Under the pieces are notes generated by a model. The model was given only the letters and a program-made list of their open reading frames with translations. It was not told the DNA's origin and searched no databases. A stretch of 64,000 nt of DNA. Source: Seiridium cupressi. Its lineage: Eukaryota > Ascomycota > Sordariomycetes > Amphisphaeriales > Sporocadaceae. The DNA lies in assembly GCA_036674765.1 (NCBI GenBank), contig JARVKI010000002.1, positions 744,001 to 808,000 on the forward strand. Reading direction: 5' to 3'. A program made the translations under genes and the position numbers. Positions 58,015-64,000 of the stretch are shown here, piece after piece (position 1 is the stretch's first letter; every line of letters starts with the position of its first letter).

Positions 58015-60461
58015 ATGCCGATGATGGCGACAGCTTCAGCTCCTCCCGTCGAGGGGCTCCCTTCTAGATCCCGGATCCTGACGAACAGCGCAGCCGAATT
58101 TCTCGAGCTCCGCAGCGACGAGGCTCTGGGTGCGGAGCTGGCCGAAACATCGCCAGAATTCGTGCCGGAGCTGGACCGCTTCGTCATGCGAGACCAGGTG
58201 CCTCCGCAAGACCATTTCGCCGAGTCGCAGAAGCAGGTCGAGAAGTTCAAGCAGACGCTCGCCCTCTTCCAGAAGAATCTCATACAGCGAAAAGTGGACC
58301 AGAAGTACGAGATCGAGATCAGGGATGCTAATTCTTACACGTTGGAGGACGTTCTGAAGATCGCGCAGACCGTACAGAAGAAGCACAAGGATGCAGATCA
58401 AGTGCATAGCTGCATGGGAAGGCTCAAGAAGTTCTTCCATGCTACGGGACGGAATGCGACTACGTTCAAGAGGCTAATAGCGTTTGTGCCCGACGATGTT
58501 TATGGCTCGGTTATATGTGGTGGGTTCACAATCATTCTCGGTGTAGGTTGAGTTGAGGTGTAATAATACTATTACAGGCACTGATGAGGTATAGTCATTA
58601 GAGCGTCTAGAAACATTGCGCACGGATATGTACGCTGCGCTCGACAAGATACCCGAGACCCTACACCGAATACACAGCTTACTGAACGTTCATTACCAAT
58701 CTCTGAGACTGAAACAATACGGCGACGCGGTTCTAGTAGCAATATTCGTTCTATTGGAATGTATTGTAAAGGAGTTGTCAGGAAGTTTAGGCAGTATGCC
58801 ACAAACCCTTTGGCCCACTGAAGAGATCGAACATTAACATGGGCCGCAGAAAAAATACTCAAAGCGCCGGTCAAGGGTGAAAGATATGGTGTCACAATCG
58901 ATGAGGCAGTCAAATCCCTAGAAGAAGCCGTCAAGAGCTTCGAGACGGAAGGCAAAATATGTGATTCACAGCGGCTCGGCCAGGTAAATATAATTACAAA
59001 GCAGACGTTGGTGAATACCGCGCGGCTGGATGTCACGACAAAGAACACCGAACAAGAAGTGCGCCAGATAAATCAAGGTAGCCATCCATTAGTCAAATAC
59101 TGGTTTTCATATTCGGGTACATTGGTACTGATCACGACTAGGTCTCACGAATATGGCCTCTCGACAAGAGATATTCGTGGAGCAGCTCAGAGCTGACCAA
59201 GCGGCCGTTGATCAGAAGCTCCTGGCGAACACCGAAGAAGTCCTCGACCAGCTCAAGCAAGCCCAACTGACCACTGAAAAGCACGGTGCTCAGGTGCACC
59301 AGAATTTCTATTGCTTCTTGACAGCCCACCCTTCGTTCGACTCTAAGACGGGAACGTGTAAGTAACCATACAAGACAAGTCCAAGGAAAGGTTTCTGACT
59401 AAGATTATGCAGTGGATCAGTATCAAGCGCAAAGACGACTAATTCGAGCGTTGACACCCGTCCCCATGGCAAGCAACGACGAGCAAGCTGCCAAGCCTAA
59501 ACCGTTCAGCGATGCGAACAAGTTCCTTGTCAAGGCATTGATCAAAGCCTCCGGCAACGCGCCACGAGTCGCGAATGAGGATCTGCGACAATGTCTCGGA
59601 GACCTGAGCACGACGCCCAGCCCAGCGGAACAGGACCGTGTCAGTTACATCCTCACGTCGCCAGAGCTTCGAGACTGGCTTCGAAGCACAGAGTCAGGGT
59701 TGATGGCCGTGGATATCAACTCAGACATGAGGGGAGAGCACTCGGTAGGATCATATGCCTCCTCGGTGATGATCCGCTCGATCCAGAAAGTCGGCAGCTT
59801 CCCTATATTGTACCACTTCTGTGCGGTACGAGGTGCGGCGCCTGATCATACAGACCTGGCCGGAGCCGCGGGGCTGTACATATCCTTGATTACACAGCTT
59901 CTACGGCATCTCCGACAGGGACCGAACGTGGACTTGGAATTCCTAGACAGTGTCAGACGGCGTTTAAGAAGAAACAAATGCAAAGCCCGAGAGCTACGCC
60001 GAGCCTTCAAGGAGCTTACACAGAAGCTATCGAAGGAGGATTGGCTGTATATTGTCGTCGACTCTGTTTGGAAAATCCAAGACAGTGACGGCGAAGAAAA
60101 GGCCCAGGAGATATTGAAGCTGATCAAGACAGATGACACGAAGATCAGGCTATTTATCACTGATCCGTTTTCTCAGGGGATCCTCGAGCCATTGATGGCC
60201 TGGGAGAAGAGACGAGAGCGGAAAGCTAGGGATAGGAAAGCAGATCCGCCAAAGAGCAGGATCATTACGTTGCAGGTGCCGGATAGAGTTGACGGTCACC
60301 ACGGCGGTTTCAATCTCTCCTGGATCAAGGAGGAGATGGATGGATTAGTTGAGGAGTGTATGTCTTCACAGGTCGATTCCAACTCTGAGGTTGAAAGTAA
60401 GGCCGATGTCGCTAGTTCTGACGATGGAAGTTCAGACGACGCCAAGAGTGCACTAGAATAA
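58015..60461 (+). CDS. DUF7708-type STAND/NLR-like protein with degenerate NTPase
   Basis: Five exons (58015-58542, 58595-58793, 58850-59077, 59142-59357, 59413-60461) give 739 residues. The N-terminal 230 residues match the DUF7708 domain found in fungal STAND/NLR-like proteins: MGRLKKFFHATGRNATTFKR and then DDVYGSVICGGFTIILG followed by a helix (LVAIFVLLECIV). A long coiled-coil-like linker follows. The C-terminal half resembles the NTPase part of this family: FPILYHFCAVRG, then GLYISLITQLL, and a Walker-B-like strand WLYIVVDSVWKIQ and IRLFITDPF. The place where a P-loop should be (GLMAVDINSDMRGEHSVGSYAS) has no GXXXXGK(S/T). No repeat sensor domain is present. The tail is Ser/Asp-rich. The biological role is unknown; NLR-like proteins often act in non-self recognition. 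Confidence 0.78.
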
Positions 60462-61263
60462 TACAGCTCATATCTCGCGGGGACTATCGGAATATCCAGA
60501 TTGGGGAGAAAGAAAAGTTTTACGAGATAAACAGCTTTATATTGTCGCTAACCGTGCATCTCATTTAGTAATAGATGTCATGAAGCATATTGCTGAATCA
60601 CATCTAATCACGACGTACTACTCATGCCGTCTTCCACCAATGGGTATGCAATAATGAACGACCAAACAAATGATTGCGAGTAAAGCATTTATATCATAGC
60701 CGGAGACAATATAAGTGGGAACGAGTGATAGCTAGATCATTAAATGATGCATTCGAAGCTCGTGTCACATATATGAAACGCAAAGGACACAGACGTTGAC
60801 AAAAGGCCATCAACATATGAGTCTCCTATACAAAGCAGAGAACAAGATATATAATCATGTACGAATCAACGTCTTTCTTGTTGATGATTTCTACCTTCTT
60901 GGTATCTACAAGTTCTGTTTGCTCGTCCTAGATGCTCCTTCCACTATGGACTGGCACGTGAGTTCACATCGGCCAGAATTCACGAGCCTACGATGATGCC
61001 AAACTCCAAAAAGGTCGATTGTTTCCTCTACTCCAACAAGCCGGATGTGAGGGGCCTGTTCAGTTGCATTCGGGCATAATAGCCGAACTGTCGTTTTCTG
61101 CTCGATGTTTTGTGAGACCGCGTCAACCCTTCTGCAAAAACAATGCAGACACGCAAAAAACTCATAGACACGTCCGCGTGAGTGAGTCCCTGACTTGTAC
61201 CCATTGTGTTCCAATTGAAATACAAGTGTAATTTTCCAGATATGTGATCAAACAGAGATGGAT
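60462..61263. other. Convergent 3' region of DUF7708 gene and SCH9
   Basis: 800 bases between stop codons, AT-rich, probably the two 3' untranslated regions. No gene is seen. Confidence 0.5.
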
Positions 61264-63478
61264 CTATCGTCGATCTTGAATGCTACCCACAAAACTAGGG
61301 TCTTTGACACTACCACCAGCATCACCGAGACCGGCGATAGGCCTGTTGTAGCTGAAGCCGGCGAACTGATTTTGCATAGTCTGGGACAGGACCGGGCCTT
61401 CGACGTACGAGTCCTGGGCTGGCTCCGAGGTGAATTCGGGATCAAAGTTGACGGTGTCAAGCGCGTCAGCCTGCACATAAGTTAGCGGATGAAATTTTAA
61501 GATATATGATTCTTATACTCACCACAGTCGGCTTGAAAGTAGGCTCGTACTTTCGCTGGAGAAGCTTTCGCCAGTCAATGGCGTGGAAAAATGGATGAGC
61601 TTTGATCTCTGCGCTTCCTCCAGCACCCAATCTTTCAGCAGGGTCCCGGTTGAGAAGTCTGGTCAATAGATCCTTGGCAGCAGGGGGGACTACCTCGGGA
61701 CCAGGGAAATGTAGAGGCTCTCCGAGAATCTTGCGGTACATCTCATTGGTGTTCTCATCGTAGAATGGCGGAAGCCCCGTAAGCATCTCATACAGCAGAA
61801 CACCAAGAGTCCACCAATCGACTGTCTTGTTATAGCCTTGACCCATCAGAAGCTCTGGTGCTAGGTACTCAGGTGTACCACAGAAAGTATTCGTTCGATC
61901 TTCGTCCTTCATGTCCAGCTTGCAAAGACCGAAATCACAAAGCGCAATGTGACCTTGGTAATCGAGAAGGATGTTCTCAGGCTTCAGATCACGGTAGATG
62001 ACATTGAAACCGTGCAGACACTCGAGTGCGCAGAGAAGCTCGGCCGTGTAAAATCGTGCGCGGTTAACGTCGAATCGCTGTTCCTTCTGCAGATGGTGGA
62101 ACAACTCGCCACCGTTGACGAAGGCCAGAACAAAGTACAGCTTTTCTGGGGATTGGAAAGTGAACTTGAGCGGTACGATGAAGGGGTTGTTGATCTGAGC
62201 AAGCACAGATCTCTCGGCCAAAGTATGAGCGACCTCGGACCGCGAGATGATGTGTGCTTTGCGAATCGTCTTGAGAGCATAGATACGACTAGTATCCTTC
62301 TTGCGTACTTGCATGACCTTGCCAAAGCTGCCCTTGCCCACGACCTTGAGGAGTTCGAAGTCTTCGATCTTCAACTTGCCGGCCCGATTCTCGACGTACT
62401 CCACACCGATCTTGAGCTTGCCTGATCCGTACTGAACTTCGTGAAACTGAACACCAGAGTGCCCTAGTTGTCGCTCCCGCTCCGCGAACTCTGCTGCGGC
62501 CTTTTCGCGGTCCTTCTTGCTTGCCTTGGGGTCCTCCACGAAGGTGTGCTTCTCCTCAAATCTTGGGTTGATCCGAACGACGCCCAAGAAGATATCTTGA
62601 CTTCGGCCAGAACCCTGCGGTGCATTGGGATTGCGCATGTAGAGATGTACAGCTAGCTCGGTGACTCTGGACACATCGAATTTGTACTGGGTGTTATCGC
62701 CTGCCCAGAGCGGGTTCTCCGGGTTCCCTGACACTGAGTTGACGAAGACCTGCACCTTGTCGAAATCCAACAAAGCATAGGGAAGATATTTGCTAGAAAA
62801 TCTGCCGTGGTTGGAGGGAATCCCTTGGAAGCCACCGCCTGAGGTCTGGGGTCTGCCATTCATGAATGAACCAGGGGTGCCTCTCGATCCCGGCCGTACG
62901 GAACCACTGAGTGCGCCGCCCGACGATACCGAACCCTGGTGTCCTTGTGATGCAAATTGCTGGCGGTGCTGTTCTGGTAAGGCAAACCCATGGCCTTCGT
63001 GGAGCGTGACGACCAGGATACCGGGCTTCGGGGGCTTCATGACGGGCTGCTGTACCATGGATTCCGACGCAGCTGGACACCAACAGTGTAAGTATGGGTC
63101 AAGAGGCAGACATTGGAAGTCTCTGGATAGACTTACCAATAGCATTGTCAGGGGGGGCAGGCGTCGACGAGCTTGTCGGCGGTGCTGCCGACAGTTTCTC
63201 GTCTTTATCTGTGATAGTAGATGTGGACGTCGTCCTGGAAGAGAAGATGGAGGGGGGTCCCAGATGGGTCTCCTTTAATTCTATGAGCGAGGTATCAGTA
63301 TGATTCGTTCGCCCAGTTTCGCGGTGTGGTTGCCTGACGGTTAGTGTAGTGTGCCGCATAACGTATCGCATCAGGCCACCGAGGATGCATGTGCACATAG
63401 AGGCCAGTCGAAGAGTGCAAGGCAAGGCATGGTAATCCAAGCGCGGGATCACTTACTCTTGGTGAGTTTCCACGACAT
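61264..63478 (-). CDS. SCH9: AGC protein kinase Sch9
   Basis: Four exons (63457-63478, 63137-63280, 61523-63072, 61264-61470) give 640 residues. The first exon encodes only MSWKLTK plus one base, matching the conserved start of fungal Sch9. A Ser/Thr-rich stretch and a C2-like domain (PGILVVTLHEGHGFALP to KIGVEYVENR) precede the kinase domain. Kinase motifs: glycine loop VVGKGSFGKVMQV, ATP-Lys YALKTIRK, catalytic loop IYRDLKPENILLD, DFG in ALCDFGLCKLD, activation loop DRTNTFCGTPEYLAPE. The AGC tail carries the hydrophobic motif FAGFSY, a TOR phosphorylation site in this family; the activation-loop Thr fits PDK1. Sch9 links TORC1 to ribosome production, stress and ageing. Head domain and tail are complete, so the kinase should be active. 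Confidence 0.95.
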
Positions 63479-64000
63479 CTTGTCAGGCAGAACGCTGTGC
63501 GCAAGGGTGCCCGTAAATGGCGGTCGATGCTGTCGTGGACGATTGAGGTATTGTATCGCGGGGTCGCCGGGCTTGAGGAGTAAAGGGAAGGACGATGGAA
63601 GGGATAGTTATCGTGAAGCAGTCGCCGACTAAAAAGTGGCAGACTGCAGAGCGAAGGCGAGAGAGGAAAGAAAAGGTGAGTGAGGATCGACAGGTTTCGG
63701 CGAGGCGATGATGTCGGTTTCTAAGGATGTGGTGATCTCTGCTCGAGAGAGCGTGCCAGGGTTCGCGATCCAGTTGTTGGTTGGCTGCCCACCTTTCAAC
63801 TTTTTGGGGGGCTTCCACTGTCGATGGACGGACTGACGTTCGGGTTCGGCTACTCCTCTTCTGGTCCTGGTTCCGCAAAGACAAGACAAGGGGAGATTTT
63901 AGCTCGAGCAGCGATGCCGTTTTAAAAGGGGGGCTTTAGTCCAGCTGTCGGATTGCTTTCTAATGCCCTCTCCAGGTCGTACGTGCTGTGCGTTGCTTTA
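63479..64000 (-). promoter_or_regulatory. SCH9 upstream region
   Basis: Contains the 5' leader and promoter of SCH9 up to the window edge. The antisense and sense open frames here are not supported by any protein feature. Confidence 0.5.

Noticed and set aside
1..64000. CRISPR arrays, bacterial operons, prophage or integrated plasmid features
   Set aside because: The genes are spliced eukaryotic genes throughout; no regularly spaced repeats or prokaryotic gene organisation are seen.

Overview
This is eukaryotic nuclear DNA, almost certainly from a filamentous ascomycete (Pezizomycotina). The evidence is many short introns of about 50-110 bases with GT(A/G)NGT donors, CTNAC-type branch sites and CAG/TAG acceptors, compact intergenic spacing, and fungal families such as SCH9, AcuH-type carnitine carrier, BLI-3, DUF3425 bZIP and DUF7025 AAA proteins. 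I rebuilt exons by hand. Every spliced model given with exon coordinates keeps one open frame and has a total length divisible by three. I cannot name the species.

Layout: 1-4 kb holds the 3' part of a proline-rich repeat membrane protein facing a TFIIIC 90-kDa-type subunit. 6-10 kb is a small accessory unit, a FAD monooxygenase fused to a polytopic membrane domain, tail-to-tail with a DUF3425 bZIP regulator. 12.7-25.6 kb is mostly housekeeping: GPI8 transamidase, a histidine-phosphatase-fold protein, acyl-carnitine carrier, an Msc2/ZnT5-like zinc transporter, ALG1 and a UBE2G1-like E2. 25.6-28.8 kb is an AT-rich gene desert. 28.8-41.3 kb is secretion and uptake: a secreted aspartic protease, oxalate decarboxylase, two NCS1 nucleobase-type permeases in tandem and a BLI-3-like flavin-fold protein. 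43-47.6 kb holds an F-box-like protein, SNU23 and DPH5. 49.5-52.8 kb holds an orphan type I membrane protein, a previously untracked 57-residue Cys-rich protein and a DCG1/hydantoin-racemase-like protein. 52.9-60.5 kb is a head-to-head pair: a DUF7025-AAA ATPase and a DUF7708-type STAND/NLR-like protein whose P-loop looks lost. 61.3-63.5 kb is the AGC kinase SCH9.

Functional links are modest. ALG1, GPI8 and the E2 all act at the ER. The zinc transporter probably also works in the secretory pathway. The two NCS1 permeases and the DCG1-like protein suggest nucleobase/ureide nitrogen use. Oxalate decarboxylase and the protease are extracellular. The most unusual items are the monooxygenase-membrane fusion with a cluster of (T/C)GACTC boxes in its promoter, the degenerate STAND protein paired with an AAA ATPase, an in-frame 171-base intron in that ATPase, and the tiny Cys-rich gene.
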